In this document: one piece after another, positions 38,001-46,525 of the stretch | Layout: the number at the start of each line of letters is the position of its first letter | How positions within the stretch are numbered: position 1 is the first letter of the stretch | Origin: Pseudomonas sp. S04 | GTDB taxonomy: Bacteria > Pseudomonadota > Gammaproteobacteria > Pseudomonadales > Pseudomonadaceae | Assembly: GCF_009834545.1 (NCBI RefSeq) | Contig: NZ_CP019427.1 | Span: 1,923,501-1,987,500 of the forward strand | Reading direction: 5' to 3' | Length of the DNA stretch: 64,000 nucleotides | Translations under genes and position numbers: made by a program | Notes under the pieces: generated by a model | Seen by the model: only the letters and a program-made list of their open reading frames with translations | Databases searched by the model: none | Told to the model about the DNA's origin: nothing

Positions 38001-38351
38001 AATTTGTCGTTGCGTGCTCTTTTTTTATTATTAAGGGGCGGTTTATTGTTGTTTTTGGCAACCGTGGCCCTTTACCGCTGTTTTGTGCGACCCCCATGCG
38101 GGGTCAAGAGCAAACGTATTTTTTTGAGCGCTGATCTGCTTTCTCGCCAAGCGATCCAACCAGTTCGGGAGCTACCTGAAGGTAGTTTTATTGTTCTCTG
38201 CCCGGTTGCGGGTCACTGCAAGCAGCACCCTGAAAAGCACACCTTCTCCAAAAAAATCTGTTAGCTGCGTCTCTGCCGTGTTGTTTTTGTTATGTCAGAG
38301 TCGTTACGTCTTATTTTTATTAGGTTTGCCGCTTTTTTTGTTCTTGTTATG
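37977..38351 (-). ncRNA. crcY: CrcY/CrcZ-family small RNA (Crc/Hfq decoy)
   Basis: Minus-strand RNA of about 375 bases between liuE and the synthetase. It has six A-rich AAnAAnAA-type motifs (about 38333-38350, 38310-38322, 38279-38293, 38186-38196, 38043-38057, 38018-38034), such as CATAACAAAAACAAC and AAAAACAACAATAAACC, which in CrcZ/CrcY RNAs bind Hfq-Crc and relieve catabolite repression. A sigma-54 promoter (38362-38377) and a terminator (37977-38000) bound it. In P. putida crcY lies next to mvaB (HMG-CoA lyase), the same neighbour as here; crcZ sits beside cbrB, which is absent. Confidence 0.88.
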
Positions 38352-38361
38352 CCATAGAGAT

Positions 38362-38377
38362 AGCAGAACCCGTGCCA
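38362..38377 (-). promoter_or_regulatory. Sigma-54 promoter of the CrcY-type RNA
   Basis: Minus-strand TGGCACGGGTTCTGCT matches the -24/-12 consensus TGGCACG-N4-TTGCW with one change. The -12 C at 38363 predicts a start near 38351. Confidence 0.85.
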
Positions 38378-38457
38378 ACTTTTAAAATTCCTTTAAAATC
38401 AAAGATTTAGTATTTTGTCGAAAAAAACCTGGCTCAAAAACCCTGCAGGTTGTTTCC

Positions 38458-38489
38458 GTGTTACTCGTTTTGTTGCGGGGCGGTAACAC
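38458..38489. promoter_or_regulatory. Candidate CbrB enhancer site
   Basis: GTGTTAC (38458-38464) and GTAACAC (38483-38489), perfect 7-base inverted arms 18 bases apart, centred about 122 bases upstream of the predicted sRNA start. CbrB is the sigma-54 activator of CrcZ/CrcY and binds distal GTTAC/GTAAC dyads. It starts 13 bases beyond the liuE stop. Confidence 0.65.
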
Positions 38490-38501
38490 CCCGCGACACA
38501 T

Positions 38502-39401
38502 TTACTGGGCGCTGCGGGCCTTGGCCACGCGCGAACCCGTTACTCGCCCCAGGACGTCGCAGATCTGCTGGCCGGCCACCAGCAACTGCTGCATATCCAC
38601 CCCCGTCTCGATCCCCAGGCCGTTGAGCAGGTACAGCACGTCTTCGGTGGCCACGTTACCGCTGGCGCCCTTGGCGTACGGGCAACCGCCCAGGCCGGCG
38701 ATGGAGCTGTCGAACACCGCGATGCCTTCCAGCAGGCTGGCATAGACGTTGGCCATGGCCTGGCCGTAGGTGTCATGGAAGTGGCCGGCCAGCTTGTCCC
38801 GTGGCACCTGCGCGCCCACTACCTCGAACATCCGGCGGGTAGCGCCGGCGGTACCGGTGCCGATGGTGTCACCCAGGGACACCTCATAGCAGCCCATGGC
38901 ATACAGCTCGCGGGCGACCAGGGCCACCTGCTCCGGGGCCACGTCACCTTCGTACGGACAGCCCAGCACACAGGACACGTAACCGCGCACGCTGACGCCG
39001 TGTTGGCGGGCGGCGTCCATGATCGGCACAAATCGCTCCAGGCTTTCGCTGATCGAGCAATTGATGTTGCGTTGCGAGAAGGCTTCGGAGGCGGCGGCGA
39101 ACACCGCGACTTCCTTGACCCCGGCGGCCATGGCGTCTTCGAACCCCCGCAGGTTGGGCGCCAGCGCGCCGTAGGTGACCCCGGGCTTGCGCTGGATTTG
39201 CGCGAACACCTCGGCGGAGCCGGCCATCTGCGGGACCCACTTGGGCGAAACGAAGCTGCCGACTTCGATGTAATCGAGGCCTGCGGCCGTCAACGCGTCG
39301 ACCAGCCGCACCTTGTCGGCGACGCTGATCGGCTGGGCTTCGTTTTGCAGGCCATCGCGCGGGCCGACTTCGATCAGGCGTACATGGGAGGGGAGGGACA
39401 T
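38502..39401 (-). CDS. liuE: Hydroxymethylglutaryl-CoA lyase
   Basis: 299-residue DRE-TIM metallolyase cleaving HMG-CoA to acetyl-CoA and acetoacetate, the last step of leucine catabolism. Signature EVGPRDGLQNE at the N-terminus, metal His pair in GHFHDTYGQ, catalytic Cys region GLGGCPYAKGASGNVATEDVLY in pieces. Cotranscribed with liuR (17-base gap) and separated from liuABCD by about 5 kb. Confidence 0.95.
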   Translation of the reverse strand: MSLPSHVRLIEVGPRDGLQNEAQPISVADKVRLVDALTAAGLDYIEVGSFVSPKWVPQMAGSAEVFAQIQRKPGVTYGALAPNLRGFEDAMAAGVKEVAVFAAASEAFSQRNINCSISESLERFVPIMDAARQHGVSVRGYVSCVLGCPYEGDVAPEQVALVARELYAMGCYEVSLGDTIGTGTAGATRRMFEVVGAQVPRDKLAGHFHDTYGQAMANVYASLLEGIAVFDSSIAGLGGCPYAKGASGNVATEDVLYLLNGLGIETGVDMQQLLVAGQQICDVLGRVTGSRVAKARSAQ

Positions 39402-39418
39402 ATCAGGTTCACCTGTGG

Positions 39419-39829
39419 TTAGGAGTGTGAAGGCGCGGCCTGCTGGCTCTTGAGGGTCTGTTCCAGCGCCTGGACGCAGCGCTCTTCGGCGGTGTCGAGT
39501 TCCAGCTTCATCTGTTCGATGTCCAGCAGTTGCTGTTCCAGCTGTTCACGGCGCTCGCTGATTTTTGCCAGCATGCTGTTCAACTGCTTGGTGTTACCGC
39601 TGGTGGGGTCGTAGAGTTCGATCAGTTCGCGGCATTCGGCCAGGGAAAAACCAATGCGCTTGCCCCGCAGGATCAGCTTCAGGCTGACCTTGTCCCGAGG
39701 CGAGTAGATCCGCTCCTGCCCGCGCCGCTCGGGACTCAGCAGGCCTTGCTCTTCATAAAAGCGAATGGCGCGGGTGGTGATGTCGAGCTCGCGGGCGAGG
39801 TCGGAAATGCTGTAGGTCTGGCTGCTCAT
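39419..39829 (-). CDS. liuR: MerR-family regulator of the liu genes
   Basis: 136 residues: MerR winged helix (SISDLARELDITTRAIRFYEEQGLLSPERRGQERIY in pieces) and a long dimerisation helix (about 80-125). No Cys metal-binding loop, matching LiuR. A LiuR-like palindrome lies 40 bases upstream, and two more precede liuA, so it autoregulates and controls leucine degradation. Confidence 0.92.
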   Translation of the reverse strand: MSSQTYSISDLARELDITTRAIRFYEEQGLLSPERRGQERIYSPRDKVSLKLILRGKRIGFSLAECRELIELYDPTSGNTKQLNSMLAKISERREQLEQQLLDIEQMKLELDTAEERCVQALEQTLKSQQAAPSHS

Positions 39830-39868
39830 GGCGCGCTCGAAAAAGGGGCTTGGCGCTAAGCTAATGTC

Positions 39869-39890
39869 AGCTTGACGTAAACGTCAAGCT
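39869..39890. promoter_or_regulatory. LiuR-type operator 3 (liuR promoter)
   Basis: AGCTTGACGT-AA-ACGTCAAGCT: perfect 10-base inverted arms, 40 bases before the liuR start. Same ACGT core as the liuA sites. Confidence 0.85.
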
Positions 39891-39929
39891 GCAAGCACTG
39901 CGCCAGCCCTGATTGTCCGATACCCGCCC

Positions 39930-40865
39930 TCAAGTTTGCTGCTTGTCCAGCTTCTTCTCGTGCGCGGTGACCTGCTGGCACAACTCGATCATCTGCTCGC
40001 GCATCCAGCGGTTGGCCGGGTCCTGGTCGGTGCTTTCGTGCCAGTACAGGTGCGTTGCCACCGGGGGCACATCGTTGACCGGCAGCAAGAATGATTGCAG
40101 TTCATGGCGGCGGGCAAAACGCTCCGGCACGGTCATCACCATGTCGGTTTGCTGCAGGACCTGGGAGGCCATCAGGTAATGCTGCGACCGCAGGGCGATC
40201 TTGCGCTGGATGCCCATCTTGCCCAGTGCCAGGTCGACATGGCCCAGGCCGCTGCGGCGGCTGGAAATATGGATGTGGGTCAGGGACAGGTAATCGTCGA
40301 GACTGAATTTTTCCTTGCCGGCCATGGGGTGGCCCTTGCGCATGGCGCAGACGTAGCGGTCTTCCATGAGTTTGACGTGGCGCACTTGCGGGTCGGTGTT
40401 GAGCGGCGCATCGACGGCGAAGTCCAGGCGACCGGCGGCCAGTTCCTTGGTGGTTTCGCGGCGCTTGGACAGGAAACTCTCGATGATTACGCCCGGGGCC
40501 AGGCGGCGCAGGCGCTGGAACAACGGCGGCAGGATCACCGCTTCCGTGAGGTCGGTCATGCTGATGCGGTAAGTCTTGACCGCCTGCAGCGGGTTGAAGA
40601 TCCGACTTTCCTGGACCGATACCCGCAACAGCGAGAGCGCGTTGCGCACCGGGCCGATGATGTTCTGCGCCATGGGTGTTGGCACCATGCCCTGGGCCGT
40701 GCGTACGAATAGCGGGTCGTTGAAGGTCTCGCGCAGGCGGGCCAGAGCGTTGGACACTGCGGGTTGGGTAATGCCGACGATCTGCCCGGCACGGGTCAGG
40801 TTGGCTTCGGTGTAGATGGCATCGAAGACGATGAAAAGGTTGAGGTCGACCTTGCTCAGATTCAT
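39930..40865 (-). CDS. LysR-family regulator
   Basis: 311 residues, NodD/LinR-type N-terminus (VDLNLFIVFDAIYTEANLTRAGQIVGITQPAVSNALARL in pieces) and substrate-binding domain. Divergent from the acyl-CoA dehydrogenase at 41030 across a 164-base gap containing CGATCATATATCG (40902-40914), a possible operator. Likely controls that gene. Effector unknown. Confidence 0.87.
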   Translation of the reverse strand: MNLSKVDLNLFIVFDAIYTEANLTRAGQIVGITQPAVSNALARLRETFNDPLFVRTAQGMVPTPMAQNIIGPVRNALSLLRVSVQESRIFNPLQAVKTYRISMTDLTEAVILPPLFQRLRRLAPGVIIESFLSKRRETTKELAAGRLDFAVDAPLNTDPQVRHVKLMEDRYVCAMRKGHPMAGKEKFSLDDYLSLTHIHISSRRSGLGHVDLALGKMGIQRKIALRSQHYLMASQVLQQTDMVMTVPERFARRHELQSFLLPVNDVPPVATHLYWHESTDQDPANRWMREQMIELCQQVTAHEKKLDKQQT

Positions 40866-41029
40866 GTCACTACGCTCTTGTTTTAGGTGGGCTCGATAAG
40901 TCGATCATATATCGGTGATGAATGTTAATACACGCCGAGAATAGGCTAGGTAAATTATCAACGCTGATCTAGCATCAATTCATGCCCTCAAATACGACTT
41001 CATCACCTCGTCAAAAAAGGTAGCTGCCC

Positions 41030-42259
41030 ATGGATTTCGCTTATTCGCCCAAGGTTCAGGAATTGCGTGAACGCGTGACTGCGTTTATGGATGCTTACGT
41101 TTATCCAGCCGAAGCCGTGTTTGAGCGCCAGGTCGCCGAAGGCGATCGCTGGCAGCCCACCGCGATCATGGAAGAACTGAAAAGCAAGGCCAAGGCCGAA
41201 GGCCTGTGGAACCTGTTCCTGCCGGAATCGGAACTGGGCGCCGGCCTGAGCAACCTCGAATACGCACCGTTGGCGGAGATCATGGGTCGCTCCCTGCTGG
41301 GGCCGGAACCCTTCAACTGCTCGGCGCCGGACACCGGCAATATGGAAGTGCTGGTGCGCTACGCCAACGAAGAGCAGAAACAGCGTTGGCTCGAACCGCT
41401 GCTGCGCGGCGAGATTCGTTCGGCGTTCGCCATGACCGAGCCAGACGTAGCTTCATCCGATGCCACCAACATGGCGGCCCGCGCCGAGCGCGATGGCGAC
41501 CAGTGGGTAATCAATGGCAAAAAATGGTGGACCTCCGGGGCCTGCGACCCGCGCTGCAAGATTCTGATCTTCATGGGCCTGAGCAACCCGGATGCGCCGC
41601 GCCATGCGCAGCACTCGATGATCCTGGTGCCAGTGGACACCCCCGGGGTAAAAATCCTGCGTCCGCTGCCGGTGTTCGGCTACGACGATGCACCTCACGG
41701 TCACGCCGAGGTGCTGTTCGAAAACGTCCGTGTGCCCTATGAAAACGTGCTGTTGGGCGAAGGTCGTGGATTCGAGATTGCTCAGGGTCGCCTCGGCCCG
41801 GGCCGCATTCACCACTGCATGCGTTCGATCGGGATGGCCGAGCGCGCGCTGGAATTGATGTGCAAGCGCTCGGTCAATCGCACCGCCTTCGGCAAACCGC
41901 TGGCACGCCTGGGCGGTAACATCGACAAGATTGCCGACTCGCGGATGGAAATCGACATGGCACGCCTGCTGACCCTCAAGGCTGCCTACATGATGGACAC
42001 CGTGGGTAACAAAGTGGCGAAAAGCGAAATCGCCCAGATCAAGGTGGTCGCCCCGAACGTGGCCTTGCGCGTCATCGACCGGGCGATCCAGATCCATGGC
42101 GGTGCCGGGGTGTCCAACGATTTCCCGCTGGCCTACATGTACGCCATGCAACGCACCTTGCGCCTGGCCGATGGCCCGGACGAAGTGCACCGTGCGGCGA
42201 TCGGCAAGTTCGAAATCGGCAAGTATGTGCCCAAGGAAATGCTCCGTAGCGGCCAGTAA
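41030..42259 (+). CDS. Acyl-CoA dehydrogenase (ACAD10/11-like)
   Basis: 409 residues. FAD/substrate motifs [16 protein letters not shown] and [18 protein letters not shown], then [19 protein letters not shown] near the C-terminus, typical of the larger acyl-CoA dehydrogenases related to ACAD10/11 that act on long or branched acyl-CoA. Divergent from a LysR gene; followed by a strong hairpin. Substrate unknown. Confidence 0.9.
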   Translation: MDFAYSPKVQELRERVTAFMDAYVYPAEAVFERQVAEGDRWQPTAIMEELKSKAKAEGLWNLFLPESELGAGLSNLEYAPLAEIMGRSLLGPEPFNCSAPDTGNMEVLVRYANEEQKQRWLEPLLRGEIRSAFAMTEPDVASSDATNMAARAERDGDQWVINGKKWWTSGACDPRCKILIFMGLSNPDAPRHAQHSMILVPVDTPGVKILRPLPVFGYDDAPHGHAEVLFENVRVPYENVLLGEGRGFEIAQGRLGPGRIHHCMRSIGMAERALELMCKRSVNRTAFGKPLARLGGNIDKIADSRMEIDMARLLTLKAAYMMDTVGNKVAKSEIAQIKVVAPNVALRVIDRAIQIHGGAGVSNDFPLAYMYAMQRTLRLADGPDEVHRAAIGKFEIGKYVPKEMLRSGQ

Positions 42260-42274
42260 ACCACGCCCCTCCCG

Positions 42275-42307
42275 GCACCCGCCCGCGCCTATGGTGTGGG
42301 CGGGTGC
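42275..42307. terminator. GC-rich hairpin between convergent genes
   Basis: Arms GCACCCGCCC (42275-42284) and GGGCGGGTGC (42298-42307), followed by TGGCGTTTCTGT; only a weak T-run. Separates the acyl-CoA dehydrogenase from the GlxA-type gene. Confidence 0.5.
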
Positions 42308-42320
42308 TGGCGTTTCTGTC

Positions 42321-43298
42321 CTAGGCCGGCAGCGCCTGCTCGCCGCGACCAAAACGCTCGCGATACACCGACGGCGCCAGCCCGACCACCGTGCGAAATG
42401 CCACACGAAAACTTTCCACACTGCGATAGCCGCACTGCTGCGCGATCTGCTCTGTGGTGTGCCGGCTGCTTTCCAGCAGTTCGCGGGCGCGGGCCAGGCG
42501 TTGCTGTTGCAGCCAGGACTTGGGCGAGGCCCCGGTGGCTTCGCTGAAACGGCGCAGGAAAGTACGCTCGCTCATTGCTGCCTGGCTGGCCAGGTCGCGC
42601 ACTTCCAGCGGTTCATGTAAACGCTCGCGAGCCCATTGCATCACCCGTGACAGGTCGCTGCGGGGTGTGCGACTGACGGGGGCGGGGATGAACTGCGCCT
42701 GGCCGCCGGTGCGTTGCGGTGACATCACCAAGCGGCGCGCCACCGAGTTGGCCACCTGGGTGCCAAAATCTCGCGCCACCAGGTGCAGGCAGGCATCGAT
42801 GCCGGCGGCACTGCCGGCCGAGGTGATCAACTGGCCCGAGTCCACGTACAGCACGTCCGGGTCCACCAGGATGTTGGGGTAGCGCGCGCCCAATTCGTCG
42901 GTGTAGCGCCAGTGGGTCGTGGCGCGCAAGCCGTCGAGCAGACCGCTGGCCGCCAGGACAAATACCCCGGAACAGATCGACACCAGGCGCGCCCCGCGCC
43001 CGTGGGCCCGGCACAATGCCGCCAACAGGGCGGCGGGCACCGGCTCGCTGCGGCTGCGCCAGCCGGGAATAATGATGGTGCGGGCGGTTTCCAGCAGTTC
43101 CATGCCGCCATCGGCCAATACCTGAATGCCGCCGGTAGCCCGCATCGGACCCTGGTCGACGGCGACGATCTGGTGCTGGTACCAGGGGAAGTCGAACTCG
43201 GGCCGTGCCAGGCCGAAGATCTCCACCGCAATGCCAAACTCAAAAGTGCAGAGGCCGTCGTAGGCCAGGATCGCTACAGAACCGGGGGTGCGGTGCAT
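42321..43298 (-). CDS. GlxA-type AraC-family regulator
   Basis: 325 residues from ATG 43298; upstream in-frame codons to 43463 would add an unrelated tail. The N-terminal DJ-1/PfpI-like domain (SVAILAYDGLCTFEFGIAVEIFG, later ICSGVFVLAASGLLDG) lacks evident catalysis in this family; the C-terminal AraC helix-turn-helix ends CGYRSVESFRVAFRTVVGLAPSVYRERF. Close in pattern to FtrA-type regulators beside rhodaneses; here a rhodanese gene is divergent 100 bases away. Confidence 0.88.
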   Translation of the reverse strand: MHRTPGSVAILAYDGLCTFEFGIAVEIFGLARPEFDFPWYQHQIVAVDQGPMRATGGIQVLADGGMELLETARTIIIPGWRSRSEPVPAALLAALCRAHGRGARLVSICSGVFVLAASGLLDGLRATTHWRYTDELGARYPNILVDPDVLYVDSGQLITSAGSAAGIDACLHLVARDFGTQVANSVARRLVMSPQRTGGQAQFIPAPVSRTPRSDLSRVMQWARERLHEPLEVRDLASQAAMSERTFLRRFSEATGASPKSWLQQQRLARARELLESSRHTTEQIAQQCGYRSVESFRVAFRTVVGLAPSVYRERFGRGEQALPA

Positions 43299-43398
43299 TT
43301 GGCGGAAAGTTCCCAGTGAGTGTCTTGTGCGCCACTGTAGCGCTTCAGGTCGATTCGATACAGTGCTGGCAAGCCCACACTTGCTTTGGAGAACACCC

Positions 43399-43833
43399 AT
43401 GACCAGCCTGGTTCGCGCCATTCCTGCCGCCCCTTGCGCCGTTGCGCTGATGCATTTCAGCAACCGCCTGACCTTTGAAACCGATTGTTCCGACGTCTTC
43501 AGCAGCCAGGAGGCGGGTGCAGTGGATTTTGTTCTGGTGGATGTGCGTGGGCCTTTGGCTTACCAGCGCGGACATCTACCGGGGGCGATCAACATTCCCG
43601 GCCGCCTGATCACGGCCGGATTGTTGGCGGGCTACCCCAAGGACACTTTGTTCGTGGTGTATTGCGCCGGCCCCCATTGCAACGGCGCCAACAAGGCCGC
43701 GGTGAAACTGGCGGCGCTGGAGTACCCGGTCAAGGAAATGATCGGCGGTGTGACCGGGTGGCTGGATGAAGGATTCGAGTTGAGTGACACAGGCGCAGCG
43801 CGGGCCGAGGTGGCGATTGGCTGCGAGTGTTGA
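43399..43833 (+). CDS. Rhodanese-domain protein
   Basis: 144 residues, single rhodanese domain with active-site loop VVYCAGPHCNGANKAA (catalytic Cys first) and preceding DVRGPLAYQRGHLPGAINIPG. GGAG lies 7 bases before ATG 43399. Likely handles sulfane sulfur. Divergent from the GlxA-type regulator, which probably controls it. Confidence 0.9.
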   Translation: MTSLVRAIPAAPCAVALMHFSNRLTFETDCSDVFSSQEAGAVDFVLVDVRGPLAYQRGHLPGAINIPGRLITAGLLAGYPKDTLFVVYCAGPHCNGANKAAVKLAALEYPVKEMIGGVTGWLDEGFELSDTGAARAEVAIGCEC

Positions 43834-43840
43834 GCGTGCG

Positions 43841-44500
43841 TTACCGGGAGGCCGCGGTTGCGGCGAGGTGCCACTGATCCAGCGTCACTTGCAGCCAGTC
43901 GTACACCTGGCGGTACGCCGCGCTGTGGTCCTGGTTGCGGGGCAGGGGCGATTCGTCGGCGAAATGGACGTTGAGCTCGGCAACCGACTCGGCATTCCAT
44001 TCCGGGTGGAACTGCAAGCCGACACGGGTCGGGCCGACGTCATACATTTGCTCTGCACATATCGCGCTGCTGGCCAACAGCCGGGCATCGGGCGGCAGGT
44101 CAATCGCGTCTTCGTGCCACTCAAGGACCTTTAATGCCGCGCCATCGGCAAAGTTGACGGCGGTCCAGCCGGTTTCAGTCGTGGCCATGCGCCGCACCTG
44201 GCCGCCCAGGCTCAGGGCCAGCAATTGCGCCCCCAGGCAGATGGCGAACACCGGCGCCCCCTGCGCCAAGCTGGCAGCCAGCCACTGGCGTTCTTGCGCC
44301 AGCCACGCGGGACCGGCGTTGGATTCGTAAGGCCCTCCCAGGATAATCACCGGCGTCGCACTCGCTGCAGGCAGGTGCCCGAGGTCAGCGCGGAATATCT
44401 CCAGGGTCAGGCCCCGGGATTGCGCCCAGGTGGCAATGGCTCCCGGGCCTTCGGCAGGGTGGTGCTGAATCAACTGCAATGTATTTGAAGGTGCGGACAT
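43841..44500 (-). CDS. Class I glutamine amidotransferase-like protein
   Basis: 219 residues of the GATase1 fold: nucleophile elbow FAICLGAQLLA and His-Glu in LQFHPEWNAE complete the triad. No synthetase partner adjacent. Related stand-alone proteins hydrolyse gamma-glutamyl compounds or are annotated as GMP synthase-like; substrate unknown. Convergent with the rhodanese gene. Confidence 0.87.
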   Translation of the reverse strand: MSAPSNTLQLIQHHPAEGPGAIATWAQSRGLTLEIFRADLGHLPAASATPVIILGGPYESNAGPAWLAQERQWLAASLAQGAPVFAICLGAQLLALSLGGQVRRMATTETGWTAVNFADGAALKVLEWHEDAIDLPPDARLLASSAICAEQMYDVGPTRVGLQFHPEWNAESVAELNVHFADESPLPRNQDHSAAYRQVYDWLQVTLDQWHLAATAASR

Positions 44501-44760
44501 GGGCTGGAAACCGTCGCAGGTGAATGTCGGACTGCGCAGGCATCATGACGCAAAGCGTCGCGCGTCTGTAGGCCATTTCAGCGCGTCGGCGCAGGGGGGG
44601 CATTGACGCTCCTACCTTCGCCACTTTTCTATAACTATTTGTCGCATATACACAATTTGCTCGCTGGGTGCAGCTCTAGACTGCCGGCCACTTCGATAAA
44701 TACTAGCCACAAGCTACCGTCGAAGTTGCCAATAAGAGTCTCCGCACACAGGAGTTATAA

Positions 44761-45540
44761 ATGAAGAAGCTAGTGATGTTCGGTGCTCTGGCACTGTCCG
44801 TGTTGTCCCTCTCGGCTGTAGCCGCAGACGCCAAGCCGATCCGTATCGGTATCGAAGCCGGTTACCCGCCGTTCTCGATGAAAACCCCTGACGGCAAGCT
44901 GACCGGTTTCGACGTGGACATCGGCGACGCGCTGTGCGCGCAGATGCAAGTCAAGTGCACCTGGGTCGAGCAGGAATTCGATGGCCTGATTCCCGCGCTC
45001 AAGGTCAAGAAAATCGACGCGATCCTGTCGTCCATGACCATCACTGACGACCGCAAGAAGAACGTCGACTTCAGCATCAAGTACTACCACACCCCGGCAC
45101 GCTTCGTGATGAAGGCTGGATCCGACATCAAGGACCCGCTGACCGAGCTCAAGGGTAAGAAAGTCGGGGTTCTGCGTGCCAGTACCCACGACCGTTTCGC
45201 CACCGAAGTGCTGCAGCCGGCCGGTATCGTCCTGGTGCGCTACGGCTCACAGCAGGAAGTCAATTTGGACATGGTCTCCGGCCGCCTCGACGCGATGCTG
45301 GCCGACTCGGTCACCCTGGACGACGGTTTCCTGAAAACCGACGCCGGTAAAGGTTTTGCGTTTGTTGGCCCGACCTATGAAGACGCGAAGTACTTCGGCG
45401 GCGGTGCGGGCATTGCCGTGCGCAAGGGCGATAAGGAGCTGGCGGACAAGTTCAACACCGCTATCACTGAAATCCGCGCCAATGGCAAGTACAAGCAAGT
45501 ACAGGACAAGTACTTCAATTTCGACGTTTACGGCGAGTAA
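44761..45540 (+). CDS. Periplasmic amino-acid-binding protein of an ABC importer
   Basis: 259 residues with a Sec signal (MKKLVMFGALALSVLSLSAVAADA) and the lysine/arginine/ornithine-binding fold (IRIGIEAGYPPFSMKTPDGKLTGFDVDIG in pieces; GVLRASTHDRFA). Very good ribosome site AGGAG. No permease or ATPase gene adjacent, and a hairpin follows, so it must deliver to a transporter encoded elsewhere, or be a paralogue of AotJ/ArtJ/HisJ. Confidence 0.9.
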   Translation: MKKLVMFGALALSVLSLSAVAADAKPIRIGIEAGYPPFSMKTPDGKLTGFDVDIGDALCAQMQVKCTWVEQEFDGLIPALKVKKIDAILSSMTITDDRKKNVDFSIKYYHTPARFVMKAGSDIKDPLTELKGKKVGVLRASTHDRFATEVLQPAGIVLVRYGSQQEVNLDMVSGRLDAMLADSVTLDDGFLKTDAGKGFAFVGPTYEDAKYFGGGAGIAVRKGDKELADKFNTAITEIRANGKYKQVQDKYFNFDVYGE

Positions 45541-45552
45541 TTTCAGCGTTGG

Positions 45553-45590
45553 AAAAGGTGGCCACCGTTGATACGGTTGCCACTTTTTTT
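45553..45590 (+). terminator. Terminator of the binding-protein gene
   Basis: Imperfect stem AAAAGGTGGCCACCG with CGGTTGCCACTTTTTT, two mismatches, loop TTGATA, ending in a seven-T run, 13 bases past the stop. Confidence 0.7.
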
Positions 45591-45651
45591 ACAAGCACCG
45601 GAGTGCCGGCCCAGCAAAAACCACAGATCTCGGCAATACCCCCATCCCCCG

Positions 45652-45703
45652 TAGCAGCTGTCGAGCCCACGAGGCTGCGTTCGAGGACGCAGTCCTTGCC
45701 GCC
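45652..45703 (+). repeat. Single REP (GTAGCAGCTG family)
   Basis: Bases 45652-45703 repeat the first arm and centre of the 12446-12563 element (GTAGCAGCTGTCGAGCCC, then GAGGCTGCGTTCGAGGACGC), without the inverted second arm. Confidence 0.8.
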
Positions 45704-45799
45704 CTTGACCAAGGTCGCTGCACTCCGGCCTCCATCCATTCCCCACTTCCGCTCGCATGCTACGCTGCCCCGCGAACCCGCCCGATTAAAGGAAGGTCC

Positions 45800-46516
45800 A
45801 TGCTCAAGTTGTTTGCCGTATTTCTGTTGCTGGTATCCCCGGTCGTCCAGGCCCAATCGGTGCTGCACGACGATCTGCCGCTGCAATACCTCGAACAATC
45901 GACCCCCGGCTCGGCCAATCAGCCGCTGGTGATTTTTCTTCATGGCTACGGCAGCAACGAGGCGGATCTGTTTAGTCTCAAGGAGGGATTGCCGGCGTCC
46001 TATACCTATTTGGCAGTACGTGCGCCGCAGGTGCTGGAGCAGGGCAGTTATCAGTGGTTTCACAAGAAGGGGGACGGGGCGTACGACGGCGACAGCGATG
46101 ACTTGCAGCGCAGTGCCGCGTTGCTGGCGGACTTTGTCACGAAGGCGGCGAACAAGTATCACACCACGGCCGATCGGGTATTCCTGGTGGGCTTCAGTCA
46201 GGGCGCGATCATGTCTTACGAGGTCGCGCTGCGTCATCCCACGGCGGTGCGTGGGATAGCGGCGTTGAGTGGCAAGGTGCTGCCGGTGCTGCGCAGTCAG
46301 CTCAAGGCCGACCCGGCGCAGGCCTCGCTGGCGATTTTCATCGGACACGGTACGGATGACCAGCGCTTGCCTTTCACCGATGGCAGTGACGCCAACAGCC
46401 TGTTGTCGGGGCTGGGCCTGGTGCCCGAGTTCCATGCGTATCCGGGGCTCGGGCACAGTATCAGCGAGCGGGAGATCGAGGACCTCAACGCCTGGCTGTT
46501 ACGACTTAATCAGTAG
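45800..46516 (+). CDS. Exported alpha/beta-hydrolase (YpfH-type carboxylesterase)
   Basis: 238 residues with signal peptide (MLKLFAVFLLLVSPVVQAQS). Catalytic triad: Ser in GFSQGAIMS, Asp in GHGTDDQRLP, His in GLGHSISERE. Phospholipase/carboxylesterase family; periplasmic. AAGGAAGG precedes the ATG. Convergent with the DcrB-like gene. Confidence 0.88.
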   Translation: MLKLFAVFLLLVSPVVQAQSVLHDDLPLQYLEQSTPGSANQPLVIFLHGYGSNEADLFSLKEGLPASYTYLAVRAPQVLEQGSYQWFHKKGDGAYDGDSDDLQRSAALLADFVTKAANKYHTTADRVFLVGFSQGAIMSYEVALRHPTAVRGIAALSGKVLPVLRSQLKADPAQASLAIFIGHGTDDQRLPFTDGSDANSLLSGLGLVPEFHAYPGLGHSISEREIEDLNAWLLRLNQ

Positions 46517-46525
46517 CTCACCGGG

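Noticed and set aside
38065..38264. Small plus-strand coding frames in the CrcY region
   Set aside because: They cover the sRNA body and sigma-54 promoter, lack ribosome sites and have atypical codon use.
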